Positions 1 to 18,818 of a stretch of DNA of 64,000 nucleotides are shown in pieces. Position 1 is the stretch's first letter, and each line of letters opens with the position of its first letter. The position numbers and the translations under genes are program-made. Source of the DNA: Aedes albopictus (Eukaryota; Arthropoda; Insecta; Diptera; Culicidae); the NCBI RefSeq assembly GCF_035046485.1, contig NC_085136.1, forward strand, positions 323,544,175 through 323,608,174, read 5' to 3'. The notes under the pieces were generated by a model. The model had not been told where the DNA came from. It worked only from the letters and a program-made list of their open reading frames with translations, and did not search any database.

Positions 1-1330
1 ACTGTTGCTTCAGAGAGTTTACGCTCTCCTGTAAATAGACCACTTCGTCCTGCACGACTGAATTGTGGTCTCGTGTGCGCTCCGGATTCTCCGGATCCTG
101 CTCCACTTGCGCGTCGATGGTTGATCGACGATGAAGTCGATGATGATGATGATGCCAAGAAGGGGTGTGACACTCACAGGGTTCGACAACCCATTGCCAA
201 TCCCCAATACTCATCGCCTCGATTTTCGACAGGTGGTTGGTCAGTTCGCACTTCAGCTGATCGACCTCGTATTCTTCTCCAGAATCTTAGTGTAGGGTTT
301 CCTTCCACCAAATAATAACTAAAAATAAACTTCTGATTCTGACCAACCAGGTGATGATTGTGTAATGTGGGCGACGGATTTTCACGAAAATCCTTTTGGG
401 TGTTACGTCTGTTTGTAAGTGCTACAACAGTTCATCATCATGCTGCATGAACTCTTTCTCCATTCTTCCATTAACGACATTCCTTGTTCCAACTTGACGA
501 AAATCTTATTCATAAGCTTCTTGTTCTCATCTTCGTTGATCTTCAAATCCACTTCTAGCTTACGCAGCTTCTCCGCCCGTTGGCATACCTCCACTTCCTG
601 CGCACTTGTCACCGTTCGACCTGAATGTTTATCCCCGCGTTCAGCTTCTCTTTGTCTGCCTTCAACCTTCGGAGCAGCATCGACCCGAACCGTCCACAAT
701 TGGTTTTTCAGCTCAGTCAGTTGATTATCAGTTTCCTGCTGCTTTCATTCCATCTCCTTCAGCTCATAGATTGTAGTCGTTCCTTCTGTTCCGTAGGTTT
801 ATGCTGCTGAGTCGCCTGTTGCTTCGCTTGTCTTCTTGAGATATTCGGCGGATAATCTTGCCAAGAATGACGATTCTAGCTTTCTAGAAAATATGCTCGA
901 ACCTGCTGGATTATAGTGCCCGGCGGATATATGTGACGCCTCGAGGTCAGTCTTGGTCCACTCAACCACCCCAAAGCTGTATAGATCGGTTGTGCTACTT
1001 TTCACCAAATGGTACTTTTCCCAGAATGACCCATTTCTCCGAATCACACCCTTCTTTATTTTATAGGCGGTCCTTTCAAGTTTTACTGCTCCTCAGACCT
1101 GCTGAACGAAAAATGGTAATATGGCTCCTTCTTTCCATTGCTGCTCGTTCTTTCTAGAACCAAATTGATTCCAACGACCTGTCTAACTATGGTTGGATAT
1201 CTTTTTAAATAACCTAGTTCCCAGGACACGAAAATTTTGTGGCAAGTGGTCATTTCGAACAAGAATTTAATATACAGTACGGACCCGATTTGGTCAGCCC
1301 CATTTTGCGACAAACTTTTTGCTCTCATTA
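1..1330 (-). pseudogene. Degraded coiled-coil ORF remnants, possibly retroelement gag
   Basis: On the minus strand, an open stretch runs from about 301 to the window edge, and a second from 1047 to 403 is open except for one TGC-to-stop break at 799-801. The 403-699 part is rich in Glu, Lys and Leu (KLRKLEVDLKINEDENKKL), typical of a coiled coil. The upstream part (1080-1330) has no good frame. I recognise no domain. Position next to other broken retroelements and the coiled coil suggest a gag-like protein, but this is a guess. The left end is cut by the window. Confidence 0.35.
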
Positions 1331-1708
1331 TCTAACTTTAACAGCAGTAGTAGTTATAGTAATTAATAGTTTAGTTGAAGAAATTGTTCCTTGAATCCTA
1401 ATCAAATCAAATAATTTACAACAACGCCTACGCCACCATATTAAATCATGTAGCATAAAAGATGTATATCTTACGTTACGAATTTAAATATACAAAATAA
1501 ATAAATAAAAAAATTACGGTAAAATTCTGATCAATTCATTTAAGATCATCAACAAACTACTGCTGAAAGGCAGAACATACAGAGATAAAAAGTGTTAGTA
1601 TCGGTTTAGATTTTCGACGGGAGCAAAAAATGAGTTCCGGAAAGGGGCTGACAAATTCGGGTCGTTTATGTATAGTCTTTCCGGGTAAACGAGTCATTCG
1701 GGGAACTG
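1331..1708. other. AT-rich stretch without recognised features
   Basis: Low-complexity A/T runs and no supported gene. A short TTCGGGGAAC word at about 1697-1706 recurs at 2580-2660 on the far side of the foldback, so the two sides may have been one repeat before insertion. Confidence 0.4.
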
Positions 1709-2572
1709 CCCAGACAACCAGCAATCGTATAAGATGTTGCATAAGATGATAAAGTGGAGGCCATATGCATGCATGCCTCCATTTAGGCGCATGTTAAATG
1801 TACGTATATTAGAGTGGGACAACGTTGTATGGAGAAACTTTAAATTTGATCGCATCAACCCGGAACAAAGCTTTTTCAAACTGTATTGGCGGCTAAAACA
1901 ACTGTGCAAAATTTGGAAGCGATTGGTTGCGTCCCCGTATTCCGCATTGCGATTGAAATTTGTATGGAATTTAGTATGGGAAAACGTGCTTTTTTGCATT
2001 TTTCTCCTAAATTGATTTTTTTGTCTAAAACTATCTAACTAATAACGTTAAAGTGTAGCCTAGGATATGCCGAAAAACTTTGCCAAAGACCGCAAAGTGA
2101 TTCGATGCTTGTGGAAAAAGTTATTCGCTTGGTAACTTAGGCCAAAAATTAAGATTTTATTATTGATGTTATTCCTTTACATGTTAAATGTTAAGCACCA
2201 CCGGGCAATCTGTACGTTATAACTTTTTTCACAAGTGTCGGATCACTTTGTGGTCTTCGGCAAAGTTTTTCGGCATATCCTAGGCTATACTTCAACGTCA
2301 TTAGTTAGATCGTTTTAGACAAAAAAAATCAATTTAGGAGAAAAATGCGAAAAAGCACGTTTTCCCATACTAAATTCCATACAAATTTCAATCGCAATGC
2401 GGAATACGGGGACGCATCCAATCGCTCCCAAATTTTGCACAGATGTTTTGGTCGCCAAAAGGAATCGAAAAAGCTTTGTTCCAAAAAATCGACTTTGTTG
2501 ACCCAGTCTAACGTATATCGCCTCCACTTTAACATCTTATACAACATCCTATACGATGACTGGTTGACTGGG
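1709..2572. mobile_element. Foldback element with ~350-420 bp inverted arms
   Basis: The left end CCCAGACAACCAGCAATCG is matched in reverse complement by the right end at 2551-2572. Arms run about 1709-2126 and 2218-2572, with shared words such as the reverse-complementary CCTAGGATATGCCGAAAAAC (about 2059) and GTTTTTCGGCATATCCTAGG (about 2265). No transposase is present, so it is non-autonomous. Confidence 0.75.
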
Positions 2573-2665
2573 TGTCTTTCGGGGATACGGGCCATTCGGG
2601 GAACCGGCGTTCGGAGAAACGATATTCGGGGAACCGGCATTCGGGGAAAAGTATCACAATCGTAT
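2573..2665. repeat. Short irregular tandem repeat of TTCGGGGAACCGG type
   Basis: At least five imperfect copies of ATTCGGGGAACCGGC-like words occur in about 80 bp. A single copy lies at 1695-1706 just left of the foldback. Confidence 0.55.
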
Positions 2666-3732
2666 AGATCAACAGGGGCATAGCAAACGTGTTGATTGCC
2701 TTCGCCTTGTTGCCGGCTGATATAAAGCTCTTCAGAGCATAGTTGACACGATACAAAAACTTGTACTGCAGCTGCTTCTCGATCTCGATCTTCTCGAAGC
2801 CGAGGTTGCTGTAGTCTTTGCCTGGTATCCATTACTTGACCCCGGCGATCATGAACACAGTCACATGCTGCAACAGTTGATGCAGCCACTCTATACTGAT
2901 TCCGGAAACAGCTTTAGGTCGTCCATAAAGAATGAGTGTGATTCTTTTACTCCTTTCAATTTTCAGTTGACAGGTGTAGTTGTATTGGATGAGTGCTCTG
3001 TTGAAGGAGCTTATGACAAGGCAGAGCCATAGCGAACTGAAGGATGCCTTAGAAAACCTTTCTTGATGCTGACACCTCTACCTTGTACAACTGCTGTGCT
3101 TTAAGAAAATACTGAGTCGTACGGCTTCTTGCAGTCAATGTACACTATTTTCAAGTTTCTCTGCTTTTCAGTGGCTTGGCCCATAATGAAGCATCTACGA
3201 TGACCTGATTTTTGCAGCCTTGCGTGTTTTTGCGATCGTTGTTGGCATCGCAGTGGGCTTGTGTCCTCCTCAATATTACCGACGACAGACTCGAAACGCA
3301 CGTTATTGGTCTATCTGTACTTTGCTGGATCAGCTGTGTATTGGACCTTCAGCAGAAGATAAGTGGTACCCTCTGGTAATGAACTCTGGTAGCTGCGTGG
3401 GATCTTCTTGCACCATGTATAAACATTCCGACATCTGCCCGTGAATTTCTATACCAAAAACTGTGCACAAAATCGCATTCTAGTGCAGCCCAGTTTCTGG
3501 TATACCGGGTAGCCCCACGTATATCCTGAGCGGTAACTACGACCGTGGACATGCGTAAGACCTTCACACTATCGCTCTTCTTCTGCATGTGCTGGGGAGA
3601 GTTCTCACAAAGATTGGTCCAGAGCTGTGTGACGTCGCCAATCTCCGGAAGGTTTTCTCCAAAATAACACAGTAGAACAACACAACAGCGGAACGAGAAA
3701 GGAACTTTCCGGACCGGAGTAGAGCAAAACAC
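2640..3732 (-). pseudogene. Non-LTR retrotransposon reverse transcriptase remnant (R4/Dong-like)
   Basis: Minus-strand translations in shifting frames align in order with a non-LTR RT. First comes a pre-RT region with DIRGATRYTRNWAA (about 3530-3480), then QATEKQRNLKIVYIDCKKPYDSV (RT motif A, about 3185-3110), an FMDDLKLF motif resembling the catalytic box (about 2935-2910), and AINTFAMPLLIYT near the thumb (about 2700-2650). Several stops and frameshifts show it is dead. The clade is tentative and comes from the overall wording of these blocks. Confidence 0.65.
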
Positions 3733-4429
3733 TTGCGTAAGGTTTGACGATCACGAACAAAAAACTTTAATCAATATTTACACTTCCAAATATACACAAT
3801 AACATTGCTCGACAACATATTTAAAACATGTTCAGGGTGTATCTATTGATACCTTAGTTGTCTCGCTTATGAGAGGGACTGGGAATGCAAAATTACGTAT
3901 TTATTCCCAACCAGGTAAACTTTCCGTCAATCCCGTCCAATGAGCTTGATTTATCGATTCAAACCAAGCAACTATCCCCATTTCTTTGCCAAAGAATATC
4001 TTCGGAATCGCCTGTCTGACCGACAATTACCGGGCGAGGTAAATCGTGTAAAAGCCACACGATCCATTTGCTGCTGTTGGCATTAGTCAATGAATGGGAT
4101 GATCTTTTCCGATTCCCAAAAAAAGTAGGTCTTTTCAAATAACGTCAAACAACCTACCTATACCTACATCTGTTTGATGTCTTTGCCACCGCCACCGTTC
4201 GTTCTCTGCGTAGGTCCCATCACACTAGCTTGCTGGGGCCATTGCATCCAAGACTATAGCTGTGTACAAACATGTATGTCCGCATTCGTGTGGTTTGGTG
4301 CGGGATATTGGTACCACCAAGTGTAGTAAATATAGCATCAATCCTGTTACGTAGTCCTCGCATCAGTGACAAATTGACTTAACCCTCGCCCTCGGTCTAC
4401 TCGATTGATCAGTCGATTTACACATTTTT
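3733..4429. other. Unassigned sequence
   Basis: No ORF, tRNA-like structure or repeat that I could recognise. Composition is ordinary for the intergenic sequence here. Confidence 0.3.
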
Positions 4430-4990
4430 GATAGTAAACAAACTGGCCAACAGATAATCCAAGCCGCTTATAATATAGTTCCTATTAGAATGTTTGACAT
4501 TTGTATCCAACATTTTACGAGCGCTAATGGTCGCAAGAATTTTTCTCCCTTTCTGGTAGGGATCAGCCGATTTGACGTTTGGTTTCTGCCGTTTGGCAGC
4601 TGAACGGTAAAATCGATCATCAATCTTATCGATCAATTGTCTTCCGACGCAAGCCAGTCGTCAAATCGTTTGATCCCTACCAGACAGTAAGAAATTTTAC
4701 TCACTTTCTGGCAAGGGTTCAAACGATCTGACGTCTTGTCTGTATCATTTTACGGTTTGACATTTGATCGATAAGATTGATGATCGACCTTATCGATTAG
4801 CTGTCAAACGAAACAATTCCAACATCAAATTAGTCGATCCCTATCAGAAAATGAACGTAATTATGGCGGCAATTAGCGCTGGTAAAATACTGCAGCCGCA
4901 GGATATCTTGAACGGACTGATGGTATTCGTACCATTCCATGGTACTATTATTTTGAAATTCCGAATGTTTTCGTCCATTTATCTGTGGCC
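4430..4990. repeat. Old palindromic (foldback) element
   Basis: The two halves are diverged reverse complements centred near 4703. GATCATCAATCTTATCGATC at 4615-4634 faces GATCGATAAGATTGATGATC at 4767-4786, and the arms extend about 250 bp each way. Both arms translate to look-alike short ORFs, which is expected of a palindrome and is not evidence of coding. Confidence 0.65.
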
Positions 4991-5545
4991 GCACGTTGCA
5001 CGGAATGACGTTGTTTATTCCCAATGAAGTCGAATCCTACGTTTCCACGCTGTCTCACTTTACTCCGTTCATTAAACACTGCGCTTACTTTATGACTCCG
5101 ATGAGATTCTGCTCGTCAGCTGCTGTTATTTGGATGTAGTTTCACTTCTTATTATCTCTTTTTTATTAGTTATCAGTGGTATGTTTTTATCCTATAGAGC
5201 TATTATTCACCTCCTAAGTTACATTTTGATGGTCTGATAGTCTTGTAGAGGTTTTAAGAACCGTCATAAAACGTGTTATCTTCTATTTTGGTTTTATGGT
5301 GCTCCTAAGAACCTCTTCTAGTCTATTTGACATAAAAATGTTGCTTGAGCTTCTTTATTCTATGTTCTTGATAAACGCATGCCCCATCTAATGCTTGTAG
5401 AATCGTTTCACGTAGTTTGCCTTCCGAAGAACCTTTCAATCTCCCGAGGAACCGTGAAGTCTGGTTCTTCACAACCTTTCAACAGCTCTTCTTACAATGT
5501 CATATCCTTGTTCTTCTCCTCCCGGGGACTGGTCACCCCTCACAG
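4991..5545 (+). other. Sequence upstream of the SH2 exon
   Basis: Probably an intron of the full-length Fps85D, or the promoter and leader of a short form. A CT-rich tract (about 5480-5520) leads to the acceptor CAG at 5543-5545. No F-BAR or FX exon is found here. Confidence 0.45.
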
Positions 5546-11446
<5,901 letters not shown>

Positions 11447-12280
11447 CGAAGGATGATGGATCCAGCGGTGGTGGCGGCGGCGGTGGCAGCTCAGCAGCAG
11501 CGGTCCAAACAACGATGTCTTTCTTGCAGCAGGACCAACTCCAAGCCGCAGCCGGGGTCCTCCGCCGGGAAACCGCGACGGAAGGTGTACTTTTGCTCAT
11601 CGGTGGCCATGGCGGTCGCGGCCAAGGCTTGATGGTTCCCGTTGTTTTAATTTATTTCTGTATAATTTCTCTTCTAGTTTAGAAAGTTAGTTTATGAGTT
11701 GCTGCTTTTACTCGCGGGACAACGAAAAATGTGCACAAGAGACAAGGAATTATAGACGAACGAGTCGAAATCGGCGAGATTTGTTTTAGTCGTTAAGTGA
11801 AGAGTTACGTTAGGATCAAGTTTAGGTGTCGTTTACAGAGAGATTGAATGACTGCGCTGAATGTGGCCAAAAAAGCTGAGGAATTCCCAGGCAAAACCGA
11901 GGAAGTGATTGTTAGTTAGTGATAGTGATGGTCGACGGTTGAGTTGATATACTGCGAAGAAGGAAACATGTTTTGTGATGTGACAAGATTTTATCGAATT
12001 AGTTGAGGCGTTTAGCTTGTTAAGCAGTTTATATCTGAATTTATCTAGAAGTACATATATCATAGAAGACGGATTTCTGGCTAAGTCGTCTGCGGAGTTG
12101 ACAGTATCATCTATGAATACAACGAGACTTCGTTGGTGTGGGTTCACAGCACTTTCTCACTGCACTTCTCCACGAATTTCAAAATGCACTAGGCTCTCAA
12201 CTTAGAATATATGGTCTTACGTCTTCTTTATTTCCAATCGTTCATTTAACGAGATTCGAATAAAACTAAACCAATATCTA
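11447..12280 (+). other. Probable 3' UTR of Fps85D
   Basis: Non-repetitive sequence directly after the stop codon begins with a (GGT/GGC)n-rich stretch at 11465-11490. An AATAAA hexamer at 12259-12264 is the first strong poly(A) signal seen. The end is inferred, because later A-rich stretches could also serve. Confidence 0.55.
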
Positions 12281-13504
12281 AAGACTTCACAACTATAACA
12301 AGTAACAGAGAACAAGTTACTTTATCGATGCATAGCTTGCTTGCCCTGAAACAACTAATCGGCCATTTTCCGTAGAAATTCCATTGTTGACATCGTGTCA
12401 TATAGAGAATGAGTTGCCACAACTATATGCCCTACTTTATGTTTCGTCGGTAGCCCCACCAATTAATAATATTAAATTCTCGCACAGAAATAGATACTTT
12501 TATAAACTTTTTTTAAATCTATTTATTTTGATCAAAACCTCAATTAATATTTCAACGCTAAAACACTAAAATGATTAACAAAGTTTCGTTGCATTCTAAG
12601 GAAGTTCTGTCAACCATTAGATAGTTTAGCACCAAATCCCTCAAAAATTACTCAAGAAAGAGCATCACATACATACACACACACGCATACACCCATAAAC
12701 GCTTAAATGCTATAGGAAATGAACGCGCAAGAATGGCTTCGTTGTAAGTTTTTGTATGCCAGGCTTATTTGAAATCTAGGAAATTATTTTACAATACCAA
12801 CATTCAAACACTCTAAAACAGGCGAATCAATTCTCATAAAAAATGCTATTAGAACAAAAACAAAGGTTTCTCCGAACCGGTCCACCTCACCCCTCGGGTG
12901 GTGAGAGCGTTCCATTTTTCTCCTCCAACGTGAATGCATTTCTGCCATCTATATCTTCTAATTAAAGCTCGCAATCTACAGGAGGAAAATCGAAGTTCGC
13001 CCACCCCCTTTTTCGGGGTGATGGATCGGGGAGTATGTATTCAACGGTTTACATGCACGTAACACACGTGAACGAATGAAAAAAAACAACATATTTAAAC
13101 GTAATACTCTCTATCCTCTTATACATCAGACAACACTTTTAGACATTTGACTGCTACTTATATACTGCTATAATACAACAACAGCAAAAAAAAAAGTAAG
13201 TTAATTGCAGTTTTTGGGAATCGTTGCAAGCGAGTATCCTAATACACGGAAAATCAAAATACAACTGTAATATTTACATATTCTAATATTAAATATTACG
13301 CTAAAATATTTTATAAAAAAAAAGTATCGTTCAAAGAGCTCCTAACTCATTGTAGATGATTCTATCACATCCCTTGATACTTCGATATGGCGCCTGTTCC
13401 GAAGAAACAAATTTTCTATGTTTAAAATAGCTTGAAAAACTATTCTGCCGTAATTCTGCAAAGTGACACTTAGCGACATGGAGGGGAGCGACACAAGTAT
13501 TGCA
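12281..13504. other. AT-rich intergenic stretch
   Basis: Holds a short CA/TA-type repeat (12668-12693) and several A/T runs. No gene or mobile element is recognised. Confidence 0.4.
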
Positions 13505-13731
13505 GACTACATCCCAAATTGGACTATCACACTTTTTATGGTACGCCTAAAAAGTGTGATAAAAGTGCACATTTGCCTCGGATCGTCTCGACGTCTTCGG
13601 GGCACTTATTCCTCCGTTTACAAGGAATAAGTGCATCGAAGACCTCAATTCGATCCGACGTATCCCTGCGTTGTAATCACACTTTCAAGGTGTGTGCACA
13701 CTATTGTGTCAGTCCAATTTGGGGTGCAGTC
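13505..13731. mobile_element. MITE, 227 bp, long imperfect inverted repeat
   Basis: GACTACATCCCAAATTGGAC at the left is the near reverse complement of GTCCAATTTGGGGTGCAGTC at the right. The internal sequence is also folded (GGAATAAGTGC against GCACTTATTCC). Confidence 0.75.
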
Positions 13732-14028
13732 AGCAATATTTCCAAGCCGAATTATCCTAAAAAAGTAGGGACAAGTCAAATTTTACGAGAGAAAAACAGT
13801 GCTCATATAGTTGCACAGAATTCTTCACGATTCCGCAGATTTTCTCCCATTTATGCTAAAGTGTGAATTGACACTAACGTCGAACGGTAAAGTGTTACGT
13901 GTGCTGAATGAAAATTAACTGATTTGAATGAATTCGCGTAAATTCGAGCAGATAAAGTTACTCAGAATTCCTCAGAGTTACTCTCGTTTCTACAGTGTCT
14001 TACCTGTCAGCGTATCTAGATAGATACT

Positions 14029-14192
14029 AAGGGGAATGACATATAATTTTCTATCCGGAAAATCCGCATTTATCCGTTCCTAACCGTCGCTAACCACTGA
14101 TAACTGAGCAGCAATTAGACGCGGTTAACGACGGTTAGCAATGGATAAATGTGATTTTTTCCGGTTAGCAAAGGAAGTGTCATTCCCCCTTC
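14029..14192. mobile_element. MITE, about 164 bp
   Basis: AAGGGGAATGAC at the left end and GTCATTCCCCCTT at the right end form the terminal repeat. Further inside, CCTAACCGTCGCTAACC faces GGTTAACGACGGTTAG. Confidence 0.75.
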
Positions 14193-14529
14193 CATTCATA
14201 AAATCGGCTCGTAAAATGGACTATGGAAATCAATTTAAAAGAGCACGCACACTTTACTCCACACAAAGTTTAACCAAATTGACGACAACAAGAGTAACAA
14301 TAAAACACATAGAATAAAACGTATATAATCATCTAATTGGCCTTACACGGACTTTCAAGAATATTTGACAAACTTTGGGCTAGTTTTACACCATAACTTC
14401 ACACAGAAAAACGTTTTCGTTTATGATTAAAAAGTTTGTGTGTCAATGAAAGTTTTACTTGTTTTAGCGTGAATTTGCAAATCGAACTTGTATCTAGGCA
14501 CACTCCGATCATTTCGGAGGATTAGCAGC

Positions 14530-15173
<644 letters not shown>

Positions 15174-15183
15174 TAAGGATTAA

Positions 15184-16950
15184 GGATTAAGATTGGATTT
15201 AGATTGGATTTGGATTGGATTTGGATTGGATTTGGATTGGATTTGGATTGGATTTGGATTGGATTTGGATTGGATTTGGATTGGATTTGGATTGGATATG
15301 GATTGGATTTGGATTGGATTTGGGTTGGATTTGGATTGGATTTGGATTGGATTTGGATTGGATTTGGATTGGATTGGATTTGGATTGGATTTGGATTGGA
15401 TTTGGATTGGATTTGGATTGGATTTGGATTGGATTTGGATTGGATTTAAATTGGATCCAATTTGGATTGGATTGGATTTGGATTTGGATTTGGATTGGAT
15501 TTGGATTGGATTTGGATTTGGATTGGATTTGGATTGGATTTGGATTGGATTTGGATTGGATTTGGATTGGATTTGGATTGGATTTGGATTGGATTTGGAT
15601 TGGATTTGGATTGGATTTGGATTGGATTTGGATTGGATTTGGACTGGATTTGGATTGGATTTGGATTGGATTTGGATTGGATTTGGATGGGATTTGGATT
15701 GGATTTGGATTGGATTTGGATTGGATTTGGATTGGATTTGGATTGGATTTGGATTGGATTTGGATTGGATTTGGATTGGATTTGGATTGGATTTGGATTG
15801 GATTTGGATTGGATTTGGATTGGATTTGGATTGGATTTGGATTGGATTTGAATTGGATTTGGATTGGATTTGGATTTGGATTTGGATTTGGATTGGATTT
15901 GGATTGGATTTGGATTGGATTTGGATTGGATTTGGATTGGATTTGGATTGGATTTGGATTGGATTTGGATTGGATTTGGATTGGATTTGGATTGGATTTG
16001 GATTGGATTTGGATTGGATTTGGATTGGATTTGGATTGGATTTGGATTGGATTTGGATTGGATTTGGATTGGATTTGGATTGGATTTGGATTGGATTTGG
16101 ATTGGATTTGGATTGGATTTGGATTGGATTTGGATTGGATTTGGATTGGATTTGGATTGGATTTGGATTGGATTTGGATTGGATTTGGATTGGATTTGGA
16201 TTGGATTTGGATTGGATTTGGATTGGATTTGGATTGGATTTGGATTGGATTTGGACTGGATTTGGATTGGATTTGGATTGGATTTGGATTGGATTTGGAT
16301 TGGATTTGGATGGGATTTGGATTGGATTTGGATTGGATTTGGATTGGATTTGGATTGGATTTGGATTGGATTTGGATTGGATTTGGATTGGATTTGGATT
16401 GGATTTGGATTGGATTTGGATTGGATTTGGATTGGATTTGGATTGGATTTGGATTGGATTTGAATTGGATTTGGATTGGATTTGGATTTGGATTGGATTT
16501 GGATTGGATTTGGATTGGATTTGGATTGGATTTGGATTGGATTTGGATTGGATTTGGATTGGATTTGGATTGGATTTGGATTGGATTTGGATTAAATTTG
16601 GATTGGATTTGGATTGGATTTGGATTGGATTTGGATTGGATTTGGATTGGATTTGGATTGGATTGGATTTGGATTGGATTTGGATTGGATTTGGATTGGA
16701 TTTGGATTGGATTTGGATTGGATTTGGATTGGATTTGGATTGGATTGGATTTGGATTGGATTTGGATTGGATTTGGATTTGGATTGGATTTGGATTGGAT
16801 TTGGATTGATTGGATTTGGATTGAATTTGGAGTGGATTTGGATTTGGATTGGATTTGGATTGCAATTACATTGGATTTGGATTGGATTTGGATTGGATTT
16901 TGATTGGATTTGGATCGGGGTTAGATTGGATTTGGATTGGATTTTGATTA
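15184..16950. repeat. 11-bp minisatellite array (GGATTTGGATT)n
   Basis: About 1.75 kb of an 11-bp unit with occasional 5- or 6-bp insertions (GGATT, GGATTT). The + strand is almost free of C. Because 11 is not a multiple of 3 and the unit has no stop in any + frame, several frames and one minus frame stay open for 130-560 codons. These are not genes. Marker variants reveal a 612-bp internal duplication. The end (16820-16950) is degenerate. Confidence 0.97.
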
Positions 16951-16999
16951 GATTTTACATTTCGATCAGGGATGCTGCACCTGCCCCACTCCAGCCAAA

Positions 17000-17330
17000 T
17001 ATCCCCTATCTAGCAATGAAGTTGAAAAATTGAAAAATGAACCTGTTTTTCTTTCCGTGTTTGTATTCTGCAGTTCGCCGTCTGACAGCTGTCATCGCCC
17101 TTTCTTCTGTTCCTCTATTCGTCAGAAAAGGACAGCACATCGCCCGAAAGCTCTCTCTCCCGTTTCGCAAACAAAAGCGACCGTGTGCGAGAGAAGGCGA
17201 ACCAGTAGCACAAAAGCGAACCTGCCAAATGCTCACTGGGTTTCCTTCGGTGTGGGACGAAAAAGTGCGGTTTTCTGCTAGCTCTGGCTCTGGCTGCGAG
17301 TTTGTCGTCGTGTCATCATCCGTCGAGAAA
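17000..17330 (+). promoter_or_regulatory. Probable promoter region of a downstream + strand gene
   Basis: The sequence turns abruptly GC-richer and non-repetitive after the array. It directly precedes a leader-like segment that ends in a strong splice donor. No TATA box stands out. Inferred from context only. Confidence 0.4.
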
Positions 17331-17568
17331 AGAGGTTTTGCGTTTTGGATCCGATCCGTTCGTTGTTCCTTCGCCGTCCGGTCGCGCGTGCCGTGTTCTT
17401 GCGTTTCGGTGAATTGGTGTGAAGAAGTGAAACTATCTCGGCGCACAGTGACGTGAAGAATTCTCAAGGATTATTTTCCCGTTATCCGCGCAATCTGACT
17501 GCGTGTGGATCGCTAATTTCTAGAAACGCCAGCGGCCCAAGTGCCCAACAATATTCGGACGGAAGAAG
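17330..17568 (+). other. Putative non-coding 5' exon of an unidentified gene
   Basis: Unique, GC-rich, leader-like sequence with scattered GTG and AAG words and no long ORF ends at GAAG|GTAAGAT (donor at 17569). It resembles the 5' UTR exon of a long mosquito gene. The exon start is arbitrary. No coding exon that could follow is recognised in the window, so the gene cannot be named. Confidence 0.45.
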
Positions 17569-18225
17569 GTAAGATTTCCGAGAAAAGCTTTGCAGCATGG
17601 GTCGGGGCCGGAGCAAGGGTTCGGATGAAAATTGTGGTCTTCCATTTTCTTCGCCAGCCTAAACCTGCGATGGTGCTGCTGCGGCCACCAGGGTTTGGTT
17701 TGCTCTTGCCTCTGTGTGTGATATGAATGGAAGACGGAGCAAGGCGAAAAAAATAATCATCAACATGGCGGCGGAGATTTTACTCCGTCGTAAGTCTCGG
17801 GGCACGGGCACGGGTTGATGGCCGGATAAGCAAAATGCTGGTACTTCTCATCGCGGGATTTGGGAAAGCTTTCGTTGTTCATTGCTTCGTGCAATGACAA
17901 TGATGTTGACGAATTAATCTAAAGATTATCGGATAAGAACCAAAAAGAGGAATATTTAGATTTGGCAGAGTAAATCTATGAACTTTGCTATTCATATAAA
18001 ACTGCTTTTATCTTACATAGGTACATAAAGATAAAAATAAAGTAGCTTTTGAGCAATGCTTACAGGCATTACATTACAATGAAAACAATAACCAGATTAG
18101 GGTGGGCCGAATACTGTGCCATAGCACTATCTCGTACAATTATTTCATATAAAATGCACATTTTTTAAACCTATATTTAAAAACATGTGCTGCAAGCCCT
18201 TAACGATAAAACGGAACATTGTTAA
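17569..18225. other. Possible intron start, no further feature
   Basis: Unique sequence for about 300 bp after the donor, then AT-rich. No repeats or ORFs with support. Confidence 0.35.
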
Positions 18226-18268
18226 TCCCAAGAAGAAGGCACAATAAATGTGTCCGAAACGTCGGATG
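18226..18268 (+). ncRNA. Hammerhead-ribozyme-like remnant
   Basis: The order ATCC, AAGAAGAAG, GCACA-loop-TGTGT, CCGAAAC, GTC, GGAT matches a type I hammerhead with stem I ATCC/GGAT, stem II GCACA/TGTGT and the GAAAC...GTC core. The essential CTGATGA box is replaced by an AAGAAGA-like string, so catalysis is unlikely. Such motifs are known at the ends of Penelope-like retroelements; that this is one is inferred. Confidence 0.35.
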
Positions 18269-18818
18269 AAAACATAAGAATCCGTTTTTAATTGAAAGAG
18301 ACTGGAAGCCATTACCCCGAATCAACTATCACAGTCGTATTTCTAAGAAAGTTTTGAAAACTCTAAAATAAAATAGAGTTCAGTACAGAACAAACCCAAT
18401 AAACGCCTTAAGGTAGGCAATTTTGTTGAAAATCGTTACGCAAAAATAGTATGTTGGGGGATTAGGGGCATAATGGACACCCTAAGCAAATGAGTATGTT
18501 TGGTCTGTATAACAGACAAAAACTTAACATATTATCAGTTGGCCTACAACTTCAACTTGTTTCCTACGTATTTCTATCATTCACAGCTGGTAGAATGGCA
18601 TTATTGAGAAGAAATTATGAATTGAAAACCGTGTGTTTTTTGGGGCTGGCAGGAAAGGTACGGGGCGAAATGGACACCCATCGGGGCATAATGGACACCT
18701 CTGCATATTTAGTGCTGTATCTTTGAGAATATCGACCAGTTAAGTAATTTGCCTACGGAGATCAATACCACAGATATAATACTCCATCTTAGACGAGTTT
18801 ACATAGCTTCAAAGTTAA

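Noticed and set aside
4418..5027. Two look-alike ORFs starting MIDKIDDR on opposite strands
   Set aside because: They lie in the two arms of an old palindrome; no domain and no support for coding.
15180..16903. ORFs of 129-562 codons in the 11-bp array (+ and - strands)
   Set aside because: They arise because the 11-bp unit has no stop in several frames. The peptides are 11-residue cycles and the frames overlap completely.
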